A stretch of 64,000 bases of DNA from Hymenobacter duratus (GCF_014698995.1 NZ_JACWZZ010000001.1:1756501-1820500), one strand, 5' to 3'; counted from the first letter of the stretch, positions 40,795 through 49,144 are shown. A program made the numbers and translations. The notes: a model not told the origin generated them from the sequence alone.

Positions 40795-41514
40795 CTAGAT
40801 ACCCAGCAGGTCTTTCATCCCGAACACACCCTGGTGGCCGGGCAGCCACTCCGCCGCCAGTAGGGCCCCGTCCACAAATCCGTCGCGGGTGTGCGCTTCG
40901 TGCTTCAGCTCCAGCGAATCGGCATCCGAGGAGTACGTCACGATATGAGTGCCGATAACCTGACCAGTTCGCTCACTTAGTACGGCCAGTTCGTTGGGTT
41001 GCTGGGCCGCTTCGTTGCGCCAAATAGTCTTGGCGGGGAAATGACGCAGAATAGCCTCGGCCGCTGTCAGGGCTGTGCCGCTGGGCTGGTCCACCTTCTG
41101 GGTGTGGTGGATTTCGCGCACCTGCACATCGTAGCCGCCAAACTGATGCATTTTAGCGGCTATGTACTCGTTGAAGTGGAAAAACAGGTTCACGCCTACA
41201 CTATAGTTGGAGGCGTAGAACAACGACCCGTCGGTTTGCTGGCACAGCTCCACGGCTTCCGGGAAGTGGTGCAGCCAGCCCGTAGAGCCACATATCACCG
41301 GCAGCCGCTGGCGCAGGCAGGCCTGTACGTTGGCGAAAGCCGCATCAGGATGTGTAAACTCGATGGCGCAGTCTACCGTGGTCGGGCTAAAGTCCGCAAT
41401 AGTGAGTTCGGGGTGCGCAGGGTCGATGATGCCGGCAATCTGGTGGCCACGTGCTATGGCACGGGCCTCAATAGCACGGCCCATTTTGCCGTATCCAATC
41501 AGCAAAAGCTTCAT
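40795..41514 (-). CDS. dapB: 4-hydroxy-tetrahydrodipicolinate reductase
   Basis: The protein has 239 residues. The cofactor motif GYGKMGRAIEARA is at the N-terminus, with VICGSTGW, and the catalytic motif EIHHTQKVDQPSGTAL holds the His pair and Lys. It reduces the cyclic intermediate of the lysine/diaminopimelate pathway with NAD(P)H, feeding peptidoglycan synthesis. It lies between DUF5683 and lepB in a leftward run. Confidence 0.95.
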   Translation of the reverse strand: MKLLLIGYGKMGRAIEARAIARGHQIAGIIDPAHPELTIADFSPTTVDCAIEFTHPDAAFANVQACLRQRLPVICGSTGWLHHFPEAVELCQQTDGSLFYASNYSVGVNLFFHFNEYIAAKMHQFGGYDVQVREIHHTQKVDQPSGTALTAAEAILRHFPAKTIWRNEAAQQPNELAVLSERTGQVIGTHIVTYSSDADSLELKHEAHTRDGFVDGALLAAEWLPGHQGVFGMKDLLGI

Positions 41515-41595
41515 GTTAGGTTGTTTAGTAAGGGTCGTCAGCTGTCGGCTGCCCGGCGTACACAGCGTGTAGTCCGGCAGTTAACAGCCCACAAC

Positions 41596-42255
41596 TCATT
41601 TCAGAGTGAGAGTCAGGCCCACGCCTGGGGTAGCGGCGGCAGTGGGCATGCGAAGCAGGGTCGGGTCCCAGTGCAGGCTCAGGTCGTCGCTGATGTCGAA
41701 GTCGCGCAGATGAGCGTCCACCACGGCATCGAGGATCTGCATGGTGTAGGCCAGCGCCGTCCAGGCTACAAAGGAGTCGCGCTGGCGGCGGTACACGATA
41801 ACACCGCGCTTCACGTAATCATTCGTGCGGCCCACGGTGCCATTATCACCTTCTACTTCGTTGAAAGTCGTCGGGTCGCCGTCGGTGCGGGCGTTGTAGG
41901 CATCCGCAAACCCGCGGTACAGCTTCTGGTAGTGAATTTCGCCGTAGAGCGTGCCACCCACCGCACCATATACCAGCGGCAGCTTCCACCACCGATGGTT
42001 GTAGATCTGGCCTGCGCTGGGCAGCAAGGCCGCCAACAACCCGGCTTTCGCGGGCTTGGTCATCTTCAGGCCGAATAGCCGTGCCGTGCGCCGTACGGAG
42101 TCGGGCACAACGGGCGTACGCACGCGGGCCGAATCTGGCCCGGCCGTGACAATGGCTGGCGCTACGCCCGTATCGGTGGTTTGGGCCTGCGCTGCCATTG
42201 GCAGTGCCAATAGCGTAGCCGCTGCTAGTTTCGAAAGGCGGAAGCGCAGATTCAT
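41596..42255 (-). CDS. DUF5683 domain-containing protein
   Basis: The protein has 219 residues. A signal peptide (LSKLAAATLLALPMAAQAQ) is followed by a region with the DUF5683 features KAGLLAALLPSAGQIYNHRWWKLP and GGTLYGEIHYQKLYRGF, including hydrophobic segments. The family is restricted mostly to Bacteroidota and often follows parB. Function unknown. It starts nine bases after the parB stop codon, so it is almost certainly in the same transcript. Confidence 0.88.
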   Translation of the reverse strand: MNLRFRLSKLAAATLLALPMAAQAQTTDTGVAPAIVTAGPDSARVRTPVVPDSVRRTARLFGLKMTKPAKAGLLAALLPSAGQIYNHRWWKLPLVYGAVGGTLYGEIHYQKLYRGFADAYNARTDGDPTTFNEVEGDNGTVGRTNDYVKRGVIVYRRQRDSFVAWTALAYTMQILDAVVDAHLRDFDISDDLSLHWDPTLLRMPTAAATPGVGLTLTLK

Positions 42256-42264
42256 CGGGACGTT

Positions 42265-43230
42265 TTACGCGGGATGCAGGATATGGAGGATGCGTTGCAT
42301 GTCCTCCACCGAGTCGAAGGCAATTTTGATTTCGCCACGGCCCTGCGGCCCTGGTTTCACCATCACGCGGCTGCCGAAACGCTCGGTGAGGTGGCGCTCG
42401 GTGCGGCGCAGCTCTGCTACCGGAATAGCCACGGTATTCTCCTGTACGGTTTTGGCTTCCGGCGAGTCGGGTTTTTCTACCGGGCTCAGGCCGGCACGTA
42501 CCAGCTGCTCCACACGCCGCACCGACAGCTCCTCGGCCACGATGCGGTGAAACAGGGCCAGCTGCTGCTCTGCATTCTCAATGCTGATCAGGGCGCGGGC
42601 GTGGCCCATGCTGATAGCCGTATCGCGCAGTCCAATCTGGATATCGGGTGGCAGCTTCAGCAGACGCAGGTAATTGGTCACCGTCGAGCGGTTTTTACCC
42701 ACCCGGTCGCCCAACTCTTCCTGCTTCAGGTTGCACTCGCTCACGAGGCGCTGGTAGCTCAGGGCAATTTCAATGGCGTTGAGGTTTTCGCGCTGAATGT
42801 TCTCGATGAGGGCCATTTCCAGCATCTGCTGGTCGTCGGCTTTCCGGATATAGGCCGGAATAGTATCGAGGCCGGCGAGCTTGGAAGCCTGCAGACGCCG
42901 CTCGCCCGAAATGAGCTGGTAGGCGTTGGTGCCGGTCTGGCGCACCGTCACGGGCTGAATAATGCCCTGCACCTTGATGCTTTCCGCCAGCTCGCGCAGG
43001 GCTTCTTGGTCGAAATGGGTGCGGGGCTGGTAGGGGTTGGCTTCGATGTTGCCGACCGGAATCAGCCCCACGGAGTTCACCGGGTGCGGCACCAGGCCCA
43101 GCCGGTCACCTTTCTTCTCGTAGCTGCCTTCAATCAGGGCGTTGAGGCCACGGCCCAGACCACCGACTTTGCGCTTTGCCGCTGCGGGAAGCGCAGCCGG
43201 AACGGATTTCTCTTCTTGCTTCTCTGACAT
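42265..43230 (-). CDS. parB: Chromosome-partitioning protein ParB
   Basis: The protein has 321 residues. The ParB/Spo0J N-terminal domain (about 50-150) includes NPYQPRTHFDQEALRELAES, QLISGERRLQASK (the CTP-binding GERR box) and ENIQRENLNAIE. A helix-turn-helix (EELGDRVGKNRSTVTNYLRL) and a C-terminal dimerisation part follow. ParB loads at parS and spreads as a CTP-dependent clamp. It is first in the parB-DUF5683-dapB-lepB run. The parA gene is 600 bases upstream and separated by another gene and a terminator. Confidence 0.96.
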   Translation of the reverse strand: MSEKQEEKSVPAALPAAAKRKVGGLGRGLNALIEGSYEKKGDRLGLVPHPVNSVGLIPVGNIEANPYQPRTHFDQEALRELAESIKVQGIIQPVTVRQTGTNAYQLISGERRLQASKLAGLDTIPAYIRKADDQQMLEMALIENIQRENLNAIEIALSYQRLVSECNLKQEELGDRVGKNRSTVTNYLRLLKLPPDIQIGLRDTAISMGHARALISIENAEQQLALFHRIVAEELSVRRVEQLVRAGLSPVEKPDSPEAKTVQENTVAIPVAELRRTERHLTERFGSRVMVKPGPQGRGEIKIAFDSVEDMQRILHILHPA

Positions 43231-43290
43231 ACCTGCAATCTGCCTGCCGACACCAGCGCCGGAAAGCGGGATTCAAAAATACACAAACGC

Positions 43291-43340
43291 CGTGGAAGGG
43301 CAGGGTATTTTGTTCCACGAAAGTAAAATAAGCGTGGAAC
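43291..43340. promoter_or_regulatory. Split parS-like half-sites upstream of parB
   Basis: TGTTCCACG at 43311-43319 and CGTGGAAC at 43333-43340 are the two halves of a parS-type palindrome (TGTTnCACGTGnAACA) separated by 13 bases. A third, degenerate half (CGTGGAAG) begins at 43291. They lie 60-110 bases upstream of the parB start. A full parS site was not found in the window. Confidence 0.45.
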
Positions 43341-43378
43341 GTTGGCTGAAAAACCCGTGGGTTTCTGGCTGCTGCGTT

Positions 43379-43756
43379 TTATATCAGCGGGTTGGTGTGC
43401 AAATGGAGGACAGCAATTACCTCACACACAGCAACCCGCCGCGCGCCTTCCACAAAGTAGCCGCGCACGCCAAGTCTGATGTGTTGCTGGTGATAAGCGC
43501 GTGACCCAGGAAACACAACGAACATATCTGCCAGTCCATGCGCAGGCACATGCTCGTTTAGCAGCAGGGTTCCGTCAGGGTGCAGTATTTCAGGCCAGAT
43601 ATGGAACGTGCGGGTCGATATAGATTCGTCGTCGTATCTGAAATCCCAGCGGATATGCTGATAAGCAGGCGTTTTGCGGCCTCCTTCCTCGGCGCTATAT
43701 AAGCTGTAGCTAACCCGGAAATCAGGGGACAGCCCGTTATCGGCATAAGAATCCAT
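43379..43756 (-). CDS. Small protein resembling a free-standing EF-Tu domain III barrel
   Basis: The protein has 125 residues. SYSLYSAEEGGRKTPAYQH (about 16-34) and GVRGYFVEGARRVAVCEVIAVL (split here; about 97-118) align by eye with EF-Tu domain III (EEGGR-TP near its start and G-RF-IREGGRTVG near its end), and the middle FHIWPEILHPDGTLL could be the intermediate strands. No GTPase domain is present. I infer a stand-alone beta barrel of this fold; the biochemical role is unknown. The gene sits between parA and parB on the same strand, after a terminator and ahead of the parS-like half-sites. Confidence 0.7.
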   Translation of the reverse strand: MDSYADNGLSPDFRVSYSLYSAEEGGRKTPAYQHIRWDFRYDDESISTRTFHIWPEILHPDGTLLLNEHVPAHGLADMFVVFPGSRAYHQQHIRLGVRGYFVEGARRVAVCEVIAVLHLHTNPLI

Positions 43757-43783
43757 GGCAGATACGGTAGGCTTTTAAACAAA

Positions 43784-43810
43784 AACAGCCCACAAAGCTT
43801 GTGGGCTGTT
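43784..43810 (-). terminator. parA terminator
   Basis: AACAGCCCACAA and TTGTGGGCTGTT form a 12-base stem with a three-base loop. On the minus strand TTTTTGTTT follows directly. It lies 21 bases after the parA stop and uncouples parA from the genes downstream. Confidence 0.82.
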
Positions 43811-43831
43811 CTTGTACTCATAAGATAAATG

Positions 43832-44641
43832 CTACGCCGCCGTATCCTCGGCCGCTTCAGCCGTGCCGGCCGCTTCCACGTTCTTCTCCACAATTTCGCG
43901 GGCCAGATTCAGGTAGCTGATAGAGCCTTTGCTTTCGGCATCGTGCAGGATAACCGGAATGCCGAAGCTCGGCGACTCGCTCAGCTTCACGTTGCGCGGA
44001 ATAATGGTGTCGAACACCAACTGCTGGAAATGCAGCTTCACTTCCTCTACTACCTGGTTGCTGAGGCGCAAACGCACGTCATACATCGTGAGCAGGATGC
44101 CCTCAATTTCCAGGTTCTCGTTGAGGCGGCTCTGGATAATTTTTACCGTGTTGAGCAGCTTGCCCAGGCCCTCCAGCGCGAAATACTCGCACTGCACCGG
44201 GATAATCACGGAGTGCGCGGCCGTGAGGGCATTCACCGTAATCAGGCCCAGAGAAGGCGAGCAGTCGATGATGATGAAGTCGTAGAGGTCGGCCAGCGGG
44301 CGCAGCGCATCCTTCATCTTCTCCTCCCGGTTGGGCAGGTTAATCATCTCCACCTCGGCGCCCACCAGGTCGATGTGGGAGGGCATCAGGTCGAGGTGGG
44401 GCAGGATGTTGGTCTTGAGGATGATGTCCTGGGCGTTGATGCCGTCCACCATGCACTCGTAAATGCTGTTCTGAATATCCTTCGGGTCGAAGCCCACGCC
44501 GGAAGTGGCGTTGGCCTGCGGGTCGGCATCTACCAGCAAGGTCCGATATTCCAGCGCCGCCAAGGAAGCCGCGAGGTTAATCGAGGAAGTGGTCTTGCCC
44601 ACGCCACCTTTCTGGTTGGCTACCGCAATGATTTTTCCCAT
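43832..44641 (-). CDS. parA: Chromosome-partitioning ATPase ParA (Soj)
   Basis: The protein has 269 residues. The deviant Walker [19 protein letters not shown] is at the N-terminus, followed by [12 protein letters not shown] (Walker A') and [18 protein letters not shown] (Walker B). It binds DNA non-specifically as an ATP dimer and moves ParB-parS complexes. The C-terminal 20 residues are Ala/Glu-rich. A terminator follows, so the usual parAB operon is not intact here. Confidence 0.96.
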   Translation of the reverse strand: MGKIIAVANQKGGVGKTTSSINLAASLAALEYRTLLVDADPQANATSGVGFDPKDIQNSIYECMVDGINAQDIILKTNILPHLDLMPSHIDLVGAEVEMINLPNREEKMKDALRPLADLYDFIIIDCSPSLGLITVNALTAAHSVIIPVQCEYFALEGLGKLLNTVKIIQSRLNENLEIEGILLTMYDVRLRLSNQVVEEVKLHFQQLVFDTIIPRNVKLSESPSFGIPVILHDAESKGSISYLNLAREIVEKNVEAAGTAEAAEDTAA

Positions 44642-44750
44642 TTCAATTAGTTGTCAGATGGTAGTTGTCAGTTGTTTGCTAGCAAATAAGCTGCTGATTG
44701 CGCGTGTTCCGGCAGAGCACGCTGACACCCAGCAACGGGCACCTGACAAC

Positions 44751-45431
44751 TTACAAAGTAATGGTTTCGCCGATTTTCAGCAGCACCAGCTCCTTGCCTG
44801 CCTGCCGGGCTTTGGCGTGGGCCTCGGCTTGGTCGATGGTGATAGGCGGGAAGGTGTCGTAGTGCATCCCGATGATTTTGGGCGCCCCGGTCCAGTCGGC
44901 TGCCGTCAGCGCATCGTCGATGCCCATGGTGTAATGGTCGCCGATGGGCAGGATGGCGAAGTCGAGCGAATGCCGCTCTGCCAGCAGCTTCATGTCGTAG
45001 GTGAGGGCCGTGTCGCCGGCGAAGTAGAAGGTCTTTCCTTCCGCCTCTACCACGAATCCGGCTGCAAGTCCACCGTAGGAACCATCGGGCATAGAGCTGG
45101 AGTGGGCTGCGGCTACCATCTTCACGGTTCCGAAAGGCAGCTTGAGGGTACCGCCCAGGTTCATGCCGTAGGTGGCTTTGAGGCCTTTGCTGCCAAACCA
45201 TCCTACTACTTCCGCCATGCCCACGAAGTCGGCACCGGTGCGCTTGCCAATCTCCTCGGCATCGGCCACATGGTCGGCGTGACCGTGGCTGAGCAGAATG
45301 AAATCAGCGGGAATTTTATCCACTTCAACGTCTTTGGCCAACGGGTTCGGACGGATGAAGGGGTCGAAAAGGACGCTGCTGCCGCCGGTTTCGAGCAGGA
45401 AACAGGAATGTCCGTAGTAAGTAAGGTGCAT
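44751..45431 (-). CDS. MBL-fold metal-dependent hydrolase (UPF0173 type)
   Basis: The protein has 226 residues, the standard length. MHLTYYGHSCFLLETG begins the fold. The metal-binding LLSHGHADHVAD and later FYFAGDTALTYDMKLL and GIDDALTAADW match the UPF0173 family (YtkL-like). The substrate is not known. I used the ATG at 45431, where the conserved start lies; a much longer open frame upstream runs antisense through the peptide-binding lipoprotein gene and is not real. It lies 109 bases upstream of parA. Confidence 0.94.
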   Translation of the reverse strand: MHLTYYGHSCFLLETGGSSVLFDPFIRPNPLAKDVEVDKIPADFILLSHGHADHVADAEEIGKRTGADFVGMAEVVGWFGSKGLKATYGMNLGGTLKLPFGTVKMVAAAHSSSMPDGSYGGLAAGFVVEAEGKTFYFAGDTALTYDMKLLAERHSLDFAILPIGDHYTMGIDDALTAADWTGAPKIIGMHYDTFPPITIDQAEAHAKARQAGKELVLLKIGETITL

Positions 45432-45481
45432 AAGGAAAGGAAAGCGGGTGGTCCGGCACCCGGCACAACGGCCAGACCGGA

Positions 45482-45489
45482 TACCTTTG
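45482..45489 (+). promoter_or_regulatory. -7 promoter element TACCTTTG of the peptide-binding protein gene
   Basis: An exact TAnnTTTG match lies 29 bases upstream of the ATG, in the divergent gap to the MBL-fold gene. Confidence 0.5.
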
Positions 45490-45518
45490 TCACAAATATA
45501 CGTGATTCCGCCTTTCCC

Positions 45519-47192
45519 ATGCTTCCGATTTCGCGCCTGGCTGCTGCACCTGTCTTCCTGTTGCTTACGGCGCTGGCCGGGTGCCAAAGCCCTGCACCGG
45601 CTACCGATGCCCGCCGCGTGTTCCGCTACAACCAGCCCGAAAGCCTGACGTCGCTGGACCCGGCCTTTGCCCGCAACCAAGCCAATACCTGGGCCGTGAC
45701 CCAGCTCTACAACGGCCTCGTGGAGCTTGATGATAGCCTCAAACCCGGCCCCGGCATTGCGCGCCGCTACAACATTTCGCCCGACGGCAAAACCTACACG
45801 TTCTGGCTGCGGCCCAACGTGCGCTTCCATGATGCCGAGGTATTTGCGGGCGGCAAGGGCCGGCGCGTTACGGCCCAGGATTTCGTGTACAGCTTCAAGC
45901 GGCTGCTCGACGGCCCTACGGCTAGCCCCGGCGGCTGGATTTTCCGGGGTAAGGTGCTGGAAACCAGCGACGGCGAGCCGTCGGATACGGCGTTTGTGGC
46001 CGTGAACGACTCGACGCTGCGCATTCATCTGCGGGAGCCGTTCATTCCGTTTCTGGGCATCCTGACCATGCCCTACGCCTATGTGGTGCCACGTGAGGCG
46101 GTGCAGAAGTACGGCAAGGACTTCCGGGAGCATCCGGTGGGCACGGGGCCGTTTGTGTTCCGGCAGTGGGACGAAGGCAACGCCATCATCTACCACCGCA
46201 ACCCCAACTACTGGAAGAAAGACGCCCAGGGCCGGGCACTGCCGTACCTTGACGCGGTGCAGATCAGCTTCATTCAGGACCGCAAAACTGAGTTCCTGAC
46301 CTTTATGCAGGGCAAACTGGACTTCTTGAGCGGTATCCGCAGTGGCTCCCGCGACCTTATTCTGTACCCGGATGGGGCCGTGCGGGAAGACTTCCGGGGC
46401 AAGTTTCAGCTGCAGAAAGTGCCCTACCTGAACACCGAGTACCTGGGCATGCAGCAGGACCCCGCCAACCTGCGCGGCGACAATGCCGAAACCGGCCGCG
46501 CCCTGCGCGACAAGCGCGTGCGGCAGGCGCTGAACTATGCCTTGAACAAGCCGGAGTTTCTGGCCTATTTCCTTAATAATGTGGGCAAGCCCGGCAACTC
46601 GGGCTTTGTGCCGGCTTCGCTGCCCTCGTTCAGCCCTACGATGGTGCCCGGCTACACCTACCAGCCCGAGAAGGCGCGGGCGCTGCTGCGCGCCGCCGGC
46701 TACGGCCCCAACAAGCCGCTGAAACTGCGCCTGAGCACCGTGGCCGAAACCAAGGAATACTGCGAGTACTACCAGAAAAAGTGGGCCGAAGTGGGCGTGC
46801 AGGTGGAAATCGACGTGAACCAGGGCGCGGCGCACGGGGAGCTAATCGACAACGGCCGCGCCGCCTTCTTTACCCGCAGCTGGCTCGGCGACTACCCCGA
46901 CGCCGAAAACTACCTGGCCTTGTTCTACAGCAAGAATTTCGCGCCCGCCGGCCCCAACAAAACTCACTTCAAAAGCCCCGTCTACGACCGCCTCTACGAG
47001 CAGGCCAAGCTGGAGCAGAACACCGAAAAGCGCTACGAGCTCTACCGCCAGATGGACCGTATCGTGGTGGAAGAATGCCCCGTGGTGGCCGTGTACTACG
47101 ACGAAGTGGTGCGCCTCACCCAGAACAACGTGCGCGGCCTCACGCCCAACCCCATGAACCAGCTGGTGCTGGAGCGCGTGCGCAAGCAGTAG
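45519..47192 (+). CDS. ABC transporter substrate-binding lipoprotein, peptide type (SBP_bac_5)
   Basis: The protein has 557 residues. The signal peptide ends in the lipobox LTALAGCQSP. The body has features of family 5 solute-binding proteins (DppA/OppA): SLDPAFARNQANTWAVTQLY, ISPDGKTYTFWLRPNVRFHD, FVYSFKRLLDG and VGTGPFVFRQWDEG. It should bind oligopeptides in the periplasm. No permease or ATPase gene is adjacent, so it works with components encoded elsewhere or has another role. The ATG at 45519 begins MLPISRLAAAPVFLLL. Confidence 0.93.
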   Translation: MLPISRLAAAPVFLLLTALAGCQSPAPATDARRVFRYNQPESLTSLDPAFARNQANTWAVTQLYNGLVELDDSLKPGPGIARRYNISPDGKTYTFWLRPNVRFHDAEVFAGGKGRRVTAQDFVYSFKRLLDGPTASPGGWIFRGKVLETSDGEPSDTAFVAVNDSTLRIHLREPFIPFLGILTMPYAYVVPREAVQKYGKDFREHPVGTGPFVFRQWDEGNAIIYHRNPNYWKKDAQGRALPYLDAVQISFIQDRKTEFLTFMQGKLDFLSGIRSGSRDLILYPDGAVREDFRGKFQLQKVPYLNTEYLGMQQDPANLRGDNAETGRALRDKRVRQALNYALNKPEFLAYFLNNVGKPGNSGFVPASLPSFSPTMVPGYTYQPEKARALLRAAGYGPNKPLKLRLSTVAETKEYCEYYQKKWAEVGVQVEIDVNQGAAHGELIDNGRAAFFTRSWLGDYPDAENYLALFYSKNFAPAGPNKTHFKSPVYDRLYEQAKLEQNTEKRYELYRQMDRIVVEECPVVAVYYDEVVRLTQNNVRGLTPNPMNQLVLERVRKQ

Positions 47193-47193
47193 C

Positions 47194-47248
47194 CGTCATT
47201 GCGAGCAGAGCGAAGCACCCGAAGGACAGCGCAGCTAATCCTTCCTCT
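47194..47248. repeat. Half copy of a dispersed CGTCATTGCGAGC-type repeat
   Basis: CGTCATTGCGAGCAGAGCGA continues to AGCACCCGAAGGA just after the stop of the peptide-binding protein. The head is like the GTCAT ends of the palindromic elements, but no inverted partner is present, so it may be a solitary half. Confidence 0.5.
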
Positions 47249-47271
47249 CCGTGCGATAAGCGTGAATTAAG

Positions 47272-47321
47272 CAGAAAGCCCTCCGGCAGTAGATTCCTAA
47301 TCTGCTGCCGGAGGGCTTTCT
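47272..47321. terminator. Large hairpin terminator between convergent genes
   Basis: CAGAAAGCCCTCCGGCAG pairs with CTGCCGGAGGGCTTTCTG (18 bases) around a 14-base loop that itself can pair partly (AGATT/AATCT). Confidence 0.82.
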
Positions 47322-47345
47322 GTAAAGGCTGGTTTAGCTGAATGC

Positions 47346-47879
47346 TTAAAATGAGCAGGGAAACAGCTCGGGGACGGTGGTCTGCGGGGTGCGCACGAGG
47401 GGCGGGCGCAACGAGCCGGCCGGAGGCCGCAACTGTTGCTGCAGGTGCTTGAAAAGTGGGGCTATAGCCGGGGCCTGACTTTCAAGAATGTAACTGGCGC
47501 GCAGGGGCCGCTTAACGCCCTGGTCGCGTAGCAGGAAGTAGGAGCCAGCATCTATCGGGTATTCGGGGGCATAGAAGCGGAACTGCGCGTCGGACAGCTT
47601 ATCAATGCGCTGCCAGAGCCGCCGGTTGGTGGTGTCGGGCAGCACAAAAGTGTATACATCTCCGGCACCGTTGCAATAAGACGCGTGGCCGGTCCGGTAG
47701 AGCCTAGCGCTGAAGCCACTGCCTGCCCCATAGCCGGCTTCCTCGCCGATAGTTAGCCAGGTAGGTTGAAACCGCTTGACTACAGGCGCGGCCGGTTTGC
47801 GCCTGCTTTGGCCCTGGGACCACGCAGCAGGAAGCAGCAGGGCAAAAATCGTAAGGGAGCGAAGTAGACGCCGACTCAT
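47346..47879 (-). CDS. Hypothetical exported protein, 177 residues
   Basis: A signal peptide (LLRSLTIFALLLPAAWSQGQS) is followed by a 150-residue domain with AGSGFSARLYRTGHASYCNG and VYTFVLPDTTNRRLWQRIDKL. No family is recognised. The Cys in ASYCNGAG and near the end (LFPCSF) could form a disulphide. It lies 58 bases downstream of the DUF6438 lipoprotein gene on the same strand; in that protein the DUF6438 domain has a similar idea (gradient of a dose-response-like CxxxCP start), but I cannot claim homology. Confidence 0.7.
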   Translation of the reverse strand: MSRRLLRSLTIFALLLPAAWSQGQSRRKPAAPVVKRFQPTWLTIGEEAGYGAGSGFSARLYRTGHASYCNGAGDVYTFVLPDTTNRRLWQRIDKLSDAQFRFYAPEYPIDAGSYFLLRDQGVKRPLRASYILESQAPAIAPLFKHLQQQLRPPAGSLRPPLVRTPQTTVPELFPCSF

Positions 47880-47937
47880 AAACCAGAGTAAGGAAAAGGC
47901 TTCATTCAGATCCGAAAAAAACCAGATGAGTAGGCCG

Positions 47938-49017
47938 CTACTGGTCTGCCGTCACACCCAGGCCGTCGGTAATCTGCTTCTCGATGTAGCGGAAGAAGCT
48001 TTTCAGCTCCGCAGGCTCTCCGGATTCCACGCTTACTTTCTTGGCCGGGCCACCGGATTGCCGGATGGTAGCGGTGGTTGAAGGCAGGTCGGTGGCGCCA
48101 TCGGAATAGCTGCTTTTTAAGTCGGCAAAGTTGATTTCCCGTGCCTGCGCCAGCATCGTATTAACTGCGGATGGCGAAATTCTGAACTCCCGCTTGCCTT
48201 CTACCGGTGCGTAGCGGAACCCTTCGTAGCTCACGCGGCCATCGGGGTAGATGGTGGCAGTGTAATGCGGGCAGGTGCCCAGGCAGGGGGTCTTGGTGAA
48301 AATAATACTGGGTTCTTTCTGTGGCTCCACTACCGGCACTTCATCGGCGGACAGCATGGTGCCTGCAGTGGTAGGGGCAGAAGTCGTTTTGGGTGGCTTC
48401 ACTCCTCCCGTGGTAGCTACCGGTACTTCTTCCTGCACGGCCAGCTGGCTGGCCAGCACTTTGCCGGTGCCGGCCACCGGAGCAGCGGGCTGCTCGGTGA
48501 GTACCGTGGTCAGGTTGCCGCTAGTAGTTGCCACAGGAGGAGTGGTAACAGGAGGGCTCGTTACGGGCAGGGGTGTGCCGACGGTAGGCTGCCCGGCGCC
48601 GGGAGTGGCCGGAGTGGGGCGTGTGGGTTTGGTGGTACCTACCGGCGGGTTTGTAACCGGAGGGCTGGTCACGGGGGGGCGCACCGTTGGGTTCTGGCGC
48701 ACCGGGCCAGTGGTAACCGGAGGCGAGGTACGAACTGGGGGAGACGTGCGAATGGGTGGCGCAGTACGCACGGGAGGAGACGTAGGAGCCGAAACAGGGG
48801 GACGCGTAGGCGCGGCAGGGGTGCTGACTACCGGGGCCGGCTCCCAGCGCACAGTGCCTTGCTGCGGCTGATACCGTTGCGGGCGGGAGCGGGGCGGCCG
48901 GGGAGCGGGCGTAGCAGCAGAAGTATCAGTACCCGCTGGCACGTAGTAGTTGACGGTGCAGGCTGGCAGCGTGCCTACACCCAGAGCCAACAGAAAAAGG
49001 GGTAGAAAAGGGCGCAT
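47938..49017 (-). CDS. Lipoprotein with Pro/Thr-rich stalk and DUF6438 domain
   Basis: The protein has 359 residues. The signal peptide ends LGVGTLPACTVNYYVPAG (lipobox LPAC). Residues about 30-180 form a low-complexity stalk with repeated PPVTTSPPV-like units. The last 120 residues form a DUF6438 domain: IIFTKTPCLGTCPHYTATIY, DGRVSYEGFRYAPVEG and ADLKSSYSDGATDLP. The likely topology is a lipid-anchored domain held off the membrane by the stalk. The ATG at 49017 was chosen for the signal peptide; upstream in-frame sequence lies in the yidC terminator region. Confidence 0.82.
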   Translation of the reverse strand: MRPFLPLFLLALGVGTLPACTVNYYVPAGTDTSAATPAPRPPRSRPQRYQPQQGTVRWEPAPVVSTPAAPTRPPVSAPTSPPVRTAPPIRTSPPVRTSPPVTTGPVRQNPTVRPPVTSPPVTNPPVGTTKPTRPTPATPGAGQPTVGTPLPVTSPPVTTPPVATTSGNLTTVLTEQPAAPVAGTGKVLASQLAVQEEVPVATTGGVKPPKTTSAPTTAGTMLSADEVPVVEPQKEPSIIFTKTPCLGTCPHYTATIYPDGRVSYEGFRYAPVEGKREFRISPSAVNTMLAQAREINFADLKSSYSDGATDLPSTTATIRQSGGPAKKVSVESGEPAELKSFFRYIEKQITDGLGVTADQ

Positions 49018-49094
49018 AGTAAGGAGAGAAAAGAGGTATAGAGCTGCAATTTCCAAAAAGCGGACCAAATCAACGTTTTCTGAATATTCAAAAT

Positions 49095-49130
49095 AAAAAA
49101 AGCCTTCCACAGCATGTGGAAGGCTTTTTT
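49095..49130 (-). terminator. yidC terminator
   Basis: AAAAAAAGCCTTCCACA-type arm pairs with TGTGGAAGGCTTTTTT around a three-base loop, 15 bases beyond the yidC stop codon. Confidence 0.85.
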
Positions 49131-49144
49131 ATGATTCAGACAGC

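Noticed and set aside
45432..46835. N-terminal extension of the MBL-fold protein to 694 residues
   Set aside because: The extra part is antisense to the peptide-binding lipoprotein. The family starts at MHLTYYGHSCF (45431).
48265..49005. Gly/Arg-rich frame antisense to the DUF6438 lipoprotein
   Set aside because: It is the complement of the Pro/Thr-rich stalk and not an independent gene.
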